Source: SIG452 sp045541975
GTDB lineage: Bacteria > Bacillota > Clostridia > UMGS1840
Length of the DNA stretch: 6,440 bases
Reading direction: 5' to 3'
NCBI GenBank assembly: GCA_045541975.1
Contig: JAZQKB010000031.1
Span: 1-6,440 of the forward strand
Position 1 is the stretch's first letter, and every line of letters begins with the position of its first letter. The translations under genes and the position numbers were made by a program. Shown here piece after piece: positions 1 through 4,810 of the stretch. Under the pieces are notes generated by a model that worked only from the letters and a program-made list of their open reading frames with translations, was not told the origin of the DNA and searched no databases.

Positions 1-784
1 CTTAATGTGGTTAGGTGAACAGATCAACGAAAAAGGTGTTGGAAACGGTATTTCCATCATCATCTTTGCAGGTATTGTTTCCGGTGCTCCCACCGGAATC
101 TACGGTCTGGTTGCAGGTGCAACCGGTACTGACTGGATCATCGTTGCTGCAGTATTACTGGTAATTATCGCTGTAATTGGTTTCATCGTTCTGATGAACA
201 ATGCAGAAAGAAGAATTCCTGTTCAGTATGCAAAAAGAGTTGTTGGCAGAAAAATGTATGGCGGCCAGAGCTCTCATGTGCCGATTAAAGTTGCAATGGC
301 AGGCGTAATGCCCATCATTTTCGCTGTGTCTATCATGGCGTTCCCCGCAACTATCGCACAGATGTTTGGCGGTGCAACCACCGGTTTCTGGGCAGGCTTC
401 TTAAAAGTGTTTACCCCGGGTAGCCCCTGGTATTCTCTCATCTATTTCATCTTGATTATTCTGTTCACCTTCTTCTATACTGAACTTCAGTTTAATCCGG
501 TTGAAATTGCCAACAACATGAAGAACAACGGCGGTTTTGTTCCCGGCTTAAGACCCGGCAAACCCACCAGCGACTTCATCCGTATGGTATTAAACAGAAT
601 CACCTTGATTGGTGCAATCTTTATTGCGTTGATCGCAGTATTACCCACTCTGCTCTCGCACATCAATCCTGCGTTTGCATTCGGTGGATCTTCTCTGATC
701 ATCGTAGTAGGTGTTGCAATTGAAACCGTAAAACAGATTGAATCTCAGATGTTGATGAGACATTATAAAGGCTTCTTAGAATAA
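1..784 (+). CDS. secY: Protein translocase subunit SecY, C-terminal part (5' end outside window)
   Basis: Central channel subunit of the SecYEG translocon in the cytoplasmic membrane, which passes unfolded preproteins outward and membrane proteins sideways into the bilayer. The reading frame is open to the left edge: base 1 is the last base of a cut codon and the codon at 2-4 is Leu. The ATG at 5 is therefore an internal Met, not the start. About 260 residues are visible, roughly the last 60% of a normal SecY. Counting from the Met at 5, MWLGEQINEKGVGNGISIII (1-20) is the conserved stretch before transmembrane segment 5. Further hydrophobic segments lie near 44-64, 97-118, 142-162, 194-217 and 227-245. 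The two cytosolic loops that contact the ribosome or SecA are recognisable: ERRIPVQYAKR (69-79) and NPVEIANNMKNNGGFVPGLR (164-183). The C-terminus is normal and the stop is TAA at 782-784. The gene sits at its usual place just before adk. Confidence 0.97.
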   Translation, partial: LMWLGEQINEKGVGNGISIIIFAGIVSGAPTGIYGLVAGATGTDWIIVAAVLLVIIAVIGFIVLMNNAERRIPVQYAKRVVGRKMYGGQSSHVPIKVAMAGVMPIIFAVSIMAFPATIAQMFGGATTGFWAGFLKVFTPGSPWYSLIYFILIILFTFFYTELQFNPVEIANNMKNNGGFVPGLRPGKPTSDFIRMVLNRITLIGAIFIALIAVLPTLLSHINPAFAFGGSSLIIVVGVAIETVKQIESQMLMRHYKGFLE

Positions 785-805
785 ACAACCTTACGGTACA
801 AGACA

Positions 806-1444
806 ATGATTTTGACATTATTAGGTGCGCCGGGTGCCGGTAAAGGCACCTTGGCGAGAAATTTAGCAAAAATATTACAGATTCCAACCATCTCAACCGG
901 AGCTTTGCTCCGGGATGAGATTGGTAGTGGCTCCGACTTAGGGAAAGAGATTCACAAGCTCATTTCCAACGGAAACTTCGTATCAGACGAAATGGTTTCT
1001 CATCTGCTTGTAAAACGGCTTCGTGAGCCGGATTGCCAGAGGGGTTACATTCTGGACGGATTCCCGCGGAATACCACTCAGGCAGAGCATTTGTCTGATT
1101 TTGGTATCCAGTTGGACAGAGCCGTGCTTTTGGACGTTTCCAATGAGACCATCATTGCCCGTCTGGAAGGACGCAGAGAATGTCCCCATTGCAGAGCTAC
1201 CTACCATATTCAGTACAATCCGCCGAAACAGGACGGTATTTGTGATGAATGCGGCTCTAACCTTAAAATCAGAGAAGACGACCGACCGGAAGTAATTTCC
1301 AAACGGTTGGAAATTTATCACAAAGAAACCGAACCTCTGATCCAGTTTTTCACCGAAAGAAAACTGCTGACAGTGGTTCCCGGTTCTGAAAGTGTGGATG
1401 ACACTGTACAAAGTGTGTTAAAGGCACTGGGTGTAAGTTTATGA
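806..1444 (+). CDS. adk: Adenylate kinase, zinc-binding LID form
   Basis: Cytosolic enzyme catalysing ATP + AMP to 2 ADP, needed for adenine nucleotide balance. The 212 residues match the long-LID bacterial type. Visible landmarks are the P-loop GAPGAGKGT (7-15), the AMP-binding STG (30-32) with R36, DGFPR (84-88) with its AMP-contacting Arg, and LID arginines around 119-124. The LID carries four cysteines as CPHC (126-129) and CDEC (146-149), the structural zinc site usual in Gram-positive Adk. The start at 806 follows the SecY stop by 21 bases and there is no other in-frame start after the stop at 782. No convincing Shine-Dalgarno precedes it, so initiation may depend on ribosomes finishing secY. 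The stop overlaps the map start as ATGA (1441-1444), which suggests translational coupling. Arginine codons are mixed (AGA, CGG, CGT, AGG, CGA, CGC), unlike the AGA-dominated ribosomal genes downstream; this fits lower expression rather than foreign origin. Confidence 0.97.
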   Translation: MILTLLGAPGAGKGTLARNLAKILQIPTISTGALLRDEIGSGSDLGKEIHKLISNGNFVSDEMVSHLLVKRLREPDCQRGYILDGFPRNTTQAEHLSDFGIQLDRAVLLDVSNETIIARLEGRRECPHCRATYHIQYNPPKQDGICDECGSNLKIREDDRPEVISKRLEIYHKETEPLIQFFTERKLLTVVPGSESVDDTVQSVLKALGVSL

Positions 1445-2190
1445 TTTATATTAAAAGTAAAGAAGAAATTACACTGATGAAAAAAGCCGGTCAGATTACC
1501 AAGGGTGCTTTGCAAAAGGCAATCGAGGCAGTAAGACCGGGGATTAAGACAATTGAGCTTGATAAGATTGCAGAAAGCTTTATTAAAAAATGCAATGCAA
1601 CCCCTTCTTTTTACCGGTATAACGGTTATCCGATGCACATTTGTGTTTCGGTGAATAACGAAGTGGTGCACGGTATTCCCGGCGAGTATGTGATTCAAGA
1701 AGGTGACATTGTCAGCATAGATTGTGGCGCATGTTACAAAGGATATCATGGCGACTGTGCCGATACTGCTTTTGCCGGAGCAGTTTCCCAAGAAGCAAGG
1801 GAGCTTGTGGAAGCAACCAGAGAAAGCTTCTTTTTGGGAATGAAACAGGCTGTGGCAGGAAACAGAGTCGGTGATATTTCAGAAACTATTCAGACATTTA
1901 TTGAGGGCAAAGGGTTTTCTATTGTCCGGGATCTGGAAGGACACGGAATTGGTGCTAACCTGCACGAAGGACCGTCAGTTCCTAATTTTGGAAGAGCCGG
2001 AAAGGGTCCTAAGCTGATGCCGGGAATGACCATTGCTGTGGAACCAATGGTAAACTTGGGCGGCTATCCTGTTTATCAGGACGCCAAGGACAATTGGACC
2101 ATTCGCACGGTGGATGGAAGTCTGTCGGCACATTATGAAAATACCATTCTTATCACAGACGGTGAACCCGTCATTTTAACCACATTGTAG
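1441..2190 (+). CDS. map: Type I methionine aminopeptidase
   Basis: Cytosolic metallopeptidase that removes the initiator Met from new proteins after deformylation. Its 249 residues match the short bacterial type Ia form, with no N-terminal SH3-binding or zinc-finger extension. The pita-bread-fold metal ligands are all visible and correctly spaced: D94 (in SIDCG), D105 (in HGDCADTAF), H168 (in GHGIG), E201 (in AVEPM) and E233 (in HYENT). H77 (in VVHGIP) and H175 correspond to the usual substrate-contacting histidines. The start ATG at 1441 overlaps the adk stop by four bases (ATGA). Only weak purine runs precede it inside adk, so it is probably translated by coupling to adk. The map stop at 2188-2190 lies within the Shine-Dalgarno of the next gene. 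The adk-map pairing is the conserved order in Firmicutes. Confidence 0.97.
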   Translation: MIYIKSKEEITLMKKAGQITKGALQKAIEAVRPGIKTIELDKIAESFIKKCNATPSFYRYNGYPMHICVSVNNEVVHGIPGEYVIQEGDIVSIDCGACYKGYHGDCADTAFAGAVSQEARELVEATRESFFLGMKQAVAGNRVGDISETIQTFIEGKGFSIVRDLEGHGIGANLHEGPSVPNFGRAGKGPKLMPGMTIAVEPMVNLGGYPVYQDAKDNWTIRTVDGSLSAHYENTILITDGEPVILTTL

Positions 2191-2200
2191 GAGGGCAAGG

Positions 2201-2479
2201 ATGTTTCAGATAGCGGACTTGGTTGTATCCTTAAGCGGTAGAGATAAGAATCGCATTTTTATGGTGGTGGAGGTCGTTGACCAAAACTACGTAATGATTG
2301 CAGACGGAATGCTTCGCAAATTGGAAAAACCCAAAAAGAAAAAAGTGAAGCATCTGGAAAAATCCCAGTTCACATTAAATGAACGTCTGCTTTTAAAAAT
2401 CAGCGAAGGTAAGAAAATTACCAACGCAGAGCTTCGGAAATCCATCCGGGTTCTTATGGATGCTGAATCAGAAGAATAA
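2201..2479 (+). CDS. KOW-domain RNA-binding protein, L14e-like
   Basis: Small basic protein of 92 residues. The N-terminal half (about 6-51) is a KOW/SH3-like fold of the type found in archaeal and eukaryotic ribosomal protein L14e. Its signatures are SLSGRDKNRIFMVVEVVD (10-27), IADGMLRKLEKPKKKKVKHL (33-52) and a run of lysines at 44-48. The C-terminal part (about 55-92) is less basic, ends acidic (DAESEE) and has no domain I recognise. A short KOW protein at this position between map and infA is common in Firmicutes; the Bacillus subtilis counterpart is, as I recall, ybzG. Its molecular role is not established, and ribosome association or rRNA binding is an inference from fold and location. 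Translation should be strong: AGGAGGG at 2189-2195 is 5 bases before the ATG and overlaps the map stop, so initiation may be coupled. The gap to infA is 22 bases. Confidence 0.9.
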   Translation: MFQIADLVVSLSGRDKNRIFMVVEVVDQNYVMIADGMLRKLEKPKKKKVKHLEKSQFTLNERLLLKISEGKKITNAELRKSIRVLMDAESEE

Positions 2480-2501
2480 CAGTTGCACGGAGGTAAAAGT
2501 T

Positions 2502-2720
2502 ATGCCGAAAGATGATGTACTTGAATTAGAAGGAACCGTAATTGAAGCATTACCCAATGCCCAGTTTACGGTGGAATTAGAAAATGGGCACAAAATTTTA
2601 GCTCATATCTCAGGAAAATTAAGAATGCACTACATTAAAATTCTGCCGGGAGACAAAGTTACTTTGGAAATGTCGCCCTACGATTTAACCAGAGGCAGAA
2701 TTGTATGGAGAGCGAAATAA
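2502..2720 (+). CDS. infA: Translation initiation factor IF-1
   Basis: IF-1 binds the A site of the 30S subunit and works with IF-2 and IF-3 to select initiator tRNA and start site. The product is 72 residues, the same length as E. coli IF-1, and forms a single S1-like OB-fold. Conserved blocks are LEGTVIEALPN (9-19), VELENGHKILAHISGKLR (24-41), GDKVTLEMSPYDL (50-62) and the C-terminal RGRIVWR. The frame is open upstream to an ATG at 2460 inside the KOW gene, but I chose the ATG at 2502. It gives the family N-terminus (MPKDD) and exact family length, and GGAGGT at 2490-2495 stands 6 bases before it. Starting at 2460 would add 14 atypical residues and overlap the preceding gene. The stop is followed by 16 bases and then rpmJ. 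Confidence 0.96.
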   Translation: MPKDDVLELEGTVIEALPNAQFTVELENGHKILAHISGKLRMHYIKILPGDKVTLEMSPYDLTRGRIVWRAK

Positions 2721-2736
2721 TAGGAGGTAAATACTC

Positions 2737-2850
2737 ATGAAAGTAAGACCGTCTGTAAAAAAAATCTGCGAAAAATGTAAAGTTATCCGCAGAAAAGGAA
2801 ATATCATGGTAATTTGCGAAAACCCTAAACACAAACAGAAACAGGGTTAA
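2737..2850 (+). CDS. rpmJ: 50S ribosomal protein L36 (bL36), zinc-binding form
   Basis: Very small, highly basic large-subunit protein of 37 residues that sits in 23S rRNA. It is easy to miss because of its size. It begins MKVRPSVKKICEKCKVIRRK and ends NPKHKQKQG. The zinc ribbon is complete: C11, C14, C27 and H32, the zinc-retaining (C+) paralog rather than the zinc-independent one. AGGAGGT at 2722-2728 lies 8 bases before the ATG. Position between infA and rpsM is standard for Firmicutes. Oddity: after the TAA at 2848-2850 the same frame stays open for 50 more codons to a TGA at 3001 (see findings). I annotate the normal stop because the 37-residue product is the full family length. Confidence 0.96.
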   Translation: MKVRPSVKKICEKCKVIRRKGNIMVICENPKHKQKQG

Positions 2851-3094
2851 TCACAAAAACCGCGCTGTCCGCATTGCGGCAAAAACAAACCTTTTGTGAA
2901 AAAGGCGCGGCTGTACAGAGTTCCTCTGTATGTCTTTTTTGCAGAATGTTTGCTTGATATAGGGGCTGTGCGTTTGCATAGTTCCCGAATGCTCTCACTG
3001 TGAGAGGGAAACGGTTTCACTAATCGTTTTCGCGGGAAACCGCCAACAAAACAAACGAAATCAGACACGAAAAAATCAGGAGGTGTAGATTCAA
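2851..3094 (+). promoter_or_regulatory. Structured spacer between rpmJ and rpsM, candidate alpha-operon leader
   Basis: These 244 bases hold no recognised gene but many inverted repeats. TCACAAAA (2851-2858) pairs with TTTTGTGA (2892-2899). CCGCGC (2860-2865) pairs with GCGCGG (2905-2910) in a crossing arrangement, so the two helices are alternatives or a pseudoknot. CCGC (2869-2872) pairs with GCGG (2876-2879). TACAGAG (2914-2920) pairs with CTCTGTA (2924-2930). CTCTCAC (2992-2998) faces GTGAGAG (3000-3006). CGGTTTC (3012-3018) pairs with GAAACCG (3036-3042). The rpsM Shine-Dalgarno AGGAGGTG (3078-3085) follows. Known biology: in E. coli, S4 represses the alpha operon through a pseudoknot leader just before rpsM. 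That this spacer does the same is inference from position and structure; I cannot match it to that leader by sequence. It may instead be a processing site or contain an internal promoter, though I found no convincing -35/-10 pair. Confidence 0.5.
2914..2940 (+). terminator. Possible weak terminator or attenuator before rpsM
   Basis: TACAGAG (2914-2920), a three-base loop and CTCTGTA (2924-2930) form a perfect 7-bp stem, extendable by two G-U pairs (2913-2931 and 2912-2932). Six Ts follow at 2935-2940. The stem is AT-rich at its base and the T run starts four bases after it, so this would be a weak terminator. It could partially separate spc-end from alpha-operon transcription. It lies inside the structured spacer. 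Confidence 0.35.
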
Positions 3095-3463
3095 ATGGCA
3101 AGAATTGCTGGTATCGACTTACCCAGAGAAAAACGAGTAGAAATCGGTTTAACTTATATCTACGGAATTGGTGTTTCTGCTTCCAGAAGAATTTTAAAAG
3201 AAACCGGAATCAATCCCGACACCAGAGTAAAAGATTTAACCGATGACGAAGTAGCAAAATTAAGAGATAATATCGACAAAAACCATGTAGTTGAAGGTGA
3301 TCTTCGCCGTGACGTTGCAATGGATATCAAACGTTTGATTGAAATTGGATGTTACAGAGGAACCAGACACAGAAAAGGTCTGCCTTGCAGAGGTCAGAGA
3401 ACCAAAACCAATGCAAGAACCAGAAAAGGTCCCAGAAAAACTATGGCTAACAAAAAGAAATAA
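3095..3463 (+). CDS. rpsM: 30S ribosomal protein S13 (uS13)
   Basis: Head protein of the small subunit that contacts the P-site tRNA and forms bridges to the 50S subunit. The 122 residues are the normal bacterial length. The start MARIAGIDLP and YIYGIG (21-26) belong to the helix-two-turn-helix domain. The C-terminal tail RHRKGLPCRGQRTKTNARTR (91-110), then KGPRKTMANKKK, is the basic extension that reaches into the decoding region. AGGAGGTG at 3078-3085 is 9 bases before the ATG, a strong initiation site after the long spacer that follows rpmJ. Arginine is mostly AGA, as expected of highly expressed genes in AT-leaning Clostridia. It is the first gene of the alpha operon proper. Confidence 0.98.
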   Translation: MARIAGIDLPREKRVEIGLTYIYGIGVSASRRILKETGINPDTRVKDLTDDEVAKLRDNIDKNHVVEGDLRRDVAMDIKRLIEIGCYRGTRHRKGLPCRGQRTKTNARTRKGPRKTMANKKK

Positions 3464-3564
3464 TCTTTTTAGTTGGTTTTTCCATACGGTAAGCAGAATG
3501 TTACTGCTACCTAACAGAATCGAAGTGTAGACATACACTTTAACGAAAGGAATGAGTGAATCAA
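3464..3564 (+). promoter_or_regulatory. Spacer between rpsM and rpsK with two hairpins
   Basis: This 101-base spacer contains two inverted repeats. GGTA-A-GCAG (3488-3496) pairs with CTGCTACC (3504-3511), leaving a single bulged A. AAGTGTA (3523-3529) pairs perfectly with TACACTT (3534-3540) across the loop GACA. The second hairpin ends just before the modest Shine-Dalgarno AAGGA (3547-3551) of rpsK and could influence its access. Function is unknown; RNA processing, mRNA stability or control of rpsK initiation are all possible. Confidence 0.4.
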
Positions 3565-3960
3565 ATGGCTAAAGCGGTTAAAAGAACAACCAGAAGAAGA
3601 AAAGAGAAGAAGCACATTGAGAAAGGTGCAGTTCATATTCAGTCTTCTTTCAACAATACAATCGTAACCATTACTGACGTTGCAGGTAATGCACTTTCTT
3701 GGGCAAGTGCCGGCGGACTGGGCTTTAGAGGCTCCAGAAAAAATACTCCGTTTGCTGCACAGATGGCTGCTGAAACTGCTGCAAAAGCTGCTATGGAACA
3801 TGGCTTAAAAACTGTTGAAGTTTTTGTAAAAGGTCCCGGTTCCGGTAGAGAAGCTGCAATCAGAGCACTGCAGACTGCAGGTTTGGAAGTTACCATGATT
3901 AAAGACGTAACTCCTATCCCGCACAACGGCTGCAGACCTCCGAAGAGAAGAAGAGTATAG
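3565..3960 (+). CDS. rpsK: 30S ribosomal protein S11 (uS11)
   Basis: Platform protein of the small subunit near the E site and the mRNA exit. With the start at 3565 it has 131 residues. The basic N-terminus MAKAVKRTTRRRKEKKH, then HIQSSFNNTIVTITDVAGNA (25-44), SWASAGGLGFRGSRK (45-59), FVKGPGSGREAAIRAL (87-102) and the C-terminal PIPHNGCRPPKRRRV are all family hallmarks. An in-frame GTG lies at 3556, three codons upstream. AAGGA (3547-3551) stands 4 bases before the GTG and 13 before the ATG, so spacing alone does not settle the start. I chose the ATG because MAKAVK is the usual Clostridia N-terminus. The Shine-Dalgarno is clearly weaker than those of rpsM, rpsD and rpoA, which may lower initiation or make it depend on translation of rpsM. 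Confidence 0.96.
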   Translation: MAKAVKRTTRRRKEKKHIEKGAVHIQSSFNNTIVTITDVAGNALSWASAGGLGFRGSRKNTPFAAQMAAETAAKAAMEHGLKTVEVFVKGPGSGREAAIRALQTAGLEVTMIKDVTPIPHNGCRPPKRRRV

Positions 3961-4039
3961 TCTCTTTTGGAGAACATTATTATTTGAAATTTAGGATTTT
4001 GGCGATATGCCAAAGAATAAAAGTGGAGGTGCAAAACAA
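3961..4039 (+). promoter_or_regulatory. Spacer between rpsK and rpsD with a hairpin before the rpsD ribosome-binding site
   Basis: In this 79-base spacer, TTTGGC (3998-4003) pairs with GCCAAA (4009-4014) across the loop GATAT. The loop and stem contain an ATG (4007) that is in frame with rpsD but lies upstream of the real Shine-Dalgarno GGAGGT (4024-4029). A smaller TCTC/GAGA repeat stands at the start of the spacer. A role in controlling rpsD is possible but unproven. Confidence 0.35.
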
Positions 4040-4666
4040 ATGGCAAGATATACAGGTGCAGTGTGCCGTCTTTGCAGAAGAGAAAATCAGAAACTTTTCT
4101 TAAAAGGTACCAGATGTTTTTCTGAAAAATGTGCCCTGTCTAAAAGAGCATATGCTCCCGGACAGCACGGTCAGGCTAGAAAGAAAATGTCTGAATACGG
4201 CGTTCAGCTGCGTGAAAAACAGAAAACAAGAAGATATTATGGCGTGTTAGAAGGTCAGTTTGCAAACTACTACGAAATGGCTGTTAAAAAAGCAGGCATT
4301 ACCGGTGAAAACTTACTGATCATCTTAGAATCCAGACTGGATAACATCGTTTACAGATTAGGCTGGGCTACTTCCAGACCGGAAGCAAGACAGCTGGTTA
4401 GACATGGTCACTTTGAAGTGAACGGTCAGAAAGCAAATATTCCTTCCATCTTACTGAAGGCAGGAGACACCATTACCATTAAAGATAAGAGCCGCAGCTC
4501 TGAAAAGATAAAAGCTGTTTTAGAAACTACCGAATCTAAAGTAGTTCCCATGTGGTTATCTTTAGATAAAAACGCTTTAAGCGCTTCTATCGTAAGAATG
4601 CCCACCAGAGACGAAATTGATCTGGAAGTTGAAGAACACTTAATCGTTGAGTTGTACTCCAAATAA
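4040..4666 (+). CDS. rpsD: 30S ribosomal protein S4 (uS4), zinc-binding form
   Basis: Primary 16S rRNA-binding protein that nucleates 30S body assembly and, in several bacteria, represses its own operon by binding the mRNA. The 208 residues are typical. The N-terminal domain carries C9, C12, C26 and C31, the complete four-cysteine zinc site of the C+ form. The central part includes YAPGQHGQ (38-45). The S4 RNA-binding domain begins near residue 98 with SRLDNIVYRLGWATSRPEAR (98-117) and continues through HFEVNGQKANIPS to about 160. An upstream in-frame ATG at 4007 would add 11 residues, but GGAGGT (4024-4029), 10 bases before 4040, and the family N-terminus MARYTG fix the start at 4040. Its place between rpsK and rpoA is the widespread bacterial order; in Bacillus subtilis rpsD lies elsewhere on its own. 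S4 is therefore the natural candidate regulator of the spacers in this operon. Confidence 0.97.
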   Translation: MARYTGAVCRLCRRENQKLFLKGTRCFSEKCALSKRAYAPGQHGQARKKMSEYGVQLREKQKTRRYYGVLEGQFANYYEMAVKKAGITGENLLIILESRLDNIVYRLGWATSRPEARQLVRHGHFEVNGQKANIPSILLKAGDTITIKDKSRSSEKIKAVLETTESKVVPMWLSLDKNALSASIVRMPTRDEIDLEVEEHLIVELYSK

Positions 4667-4810
4667 GATATTGACTTTGCTTTTATGCTTCTTCCGATCT
4701 TTTTTTGGTCGGAGGAGGCGGTTAAGTCAGTATAGCTGACCCAAGGAGTCTGAAAACTCCAAAAAGTTAGAATTTAAGATTGAACACCATTCGGTGAGGA
4801 GGGTCACAAT
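4667..4810 (+). promoter_or_regulatory. Structured spacer between rpsD and rpoA with four hairpins
   Basis: This 144-base spacer holds four hairpins. The largest pairs 4686-4699 with 4707-4720: 14 bp including four G-U pairs, a core of TTCCGATC against GGTCGGAG, and a loop of seven Ts (4700-4706). Next, GTCAG (4726-4730) pairs with CTGAC (4736-4740). GGAGT (4745-4749) pairs with ACTCC (4756-4760). CACC (4785-4788) pairs with GGTG (4793-4796), directly against the rpoA Shine-Dalgarno AGGAGGG (4797-4803). The T run is in the loop rather than after the stem, so the big hairpin is not a standard terminator on this strand. RNase processing, mRNA stabilisation or tuning of rpoA translation are possibilities; none is shown by the sequence. 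Confidence 0.45.

Noticed and set aside
983..1411. 142-codon reverse-strand open frame inside adk
   Set aside because: Lies wholly inside an intact, conserved gene, has no Shine-Dalgarno or family resemblance, and is explained as a shadow of adk coding bias.
1318..1791. 157-codon reverse-strand open frame across adk and map
   Set aside because: Antisense to two intact conserved genes, with no initiation signal and no recognisable protein features.
2460..2501. Upstream start that would lengthen IF-1 by 14 residues
   Set aside because: Overlaps the preceding gene and ignores the Shine-Dalgarno at 2490-2495. The 72-residue form matches the family exactly.
2950..2982. TTGCTT with a downstream CATAGT as an internal promoter for rpsM
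   Set aside because: Spacing of about 21 bases and poor matches to both consensus boxes.
2847..3101. 84-codon reverse-strand open frame across the rpmJ-rpsM spacer
   Set aside because: No ribosome-binding site, no recognisable domain, and it overlaps the starts or ends of two ribosomal genes on the other strand. It arises from the same low-stop stretch that leaves the rpmJ frame open.
3639..4046. 135-codon reverse-strand open frame across rpsK
   Set aside because: Antisense shadow of S11; alanine- and serine-rich translation reflects the complement of S11 codons.
4671..4689. TTGACT followed by TATGCT in the rpsD-rpoA spacer as a promoter
   Set aside because: The two elements are only 7 bases apart, far from the required 16-18, and no correctly spaced -10 was seen.
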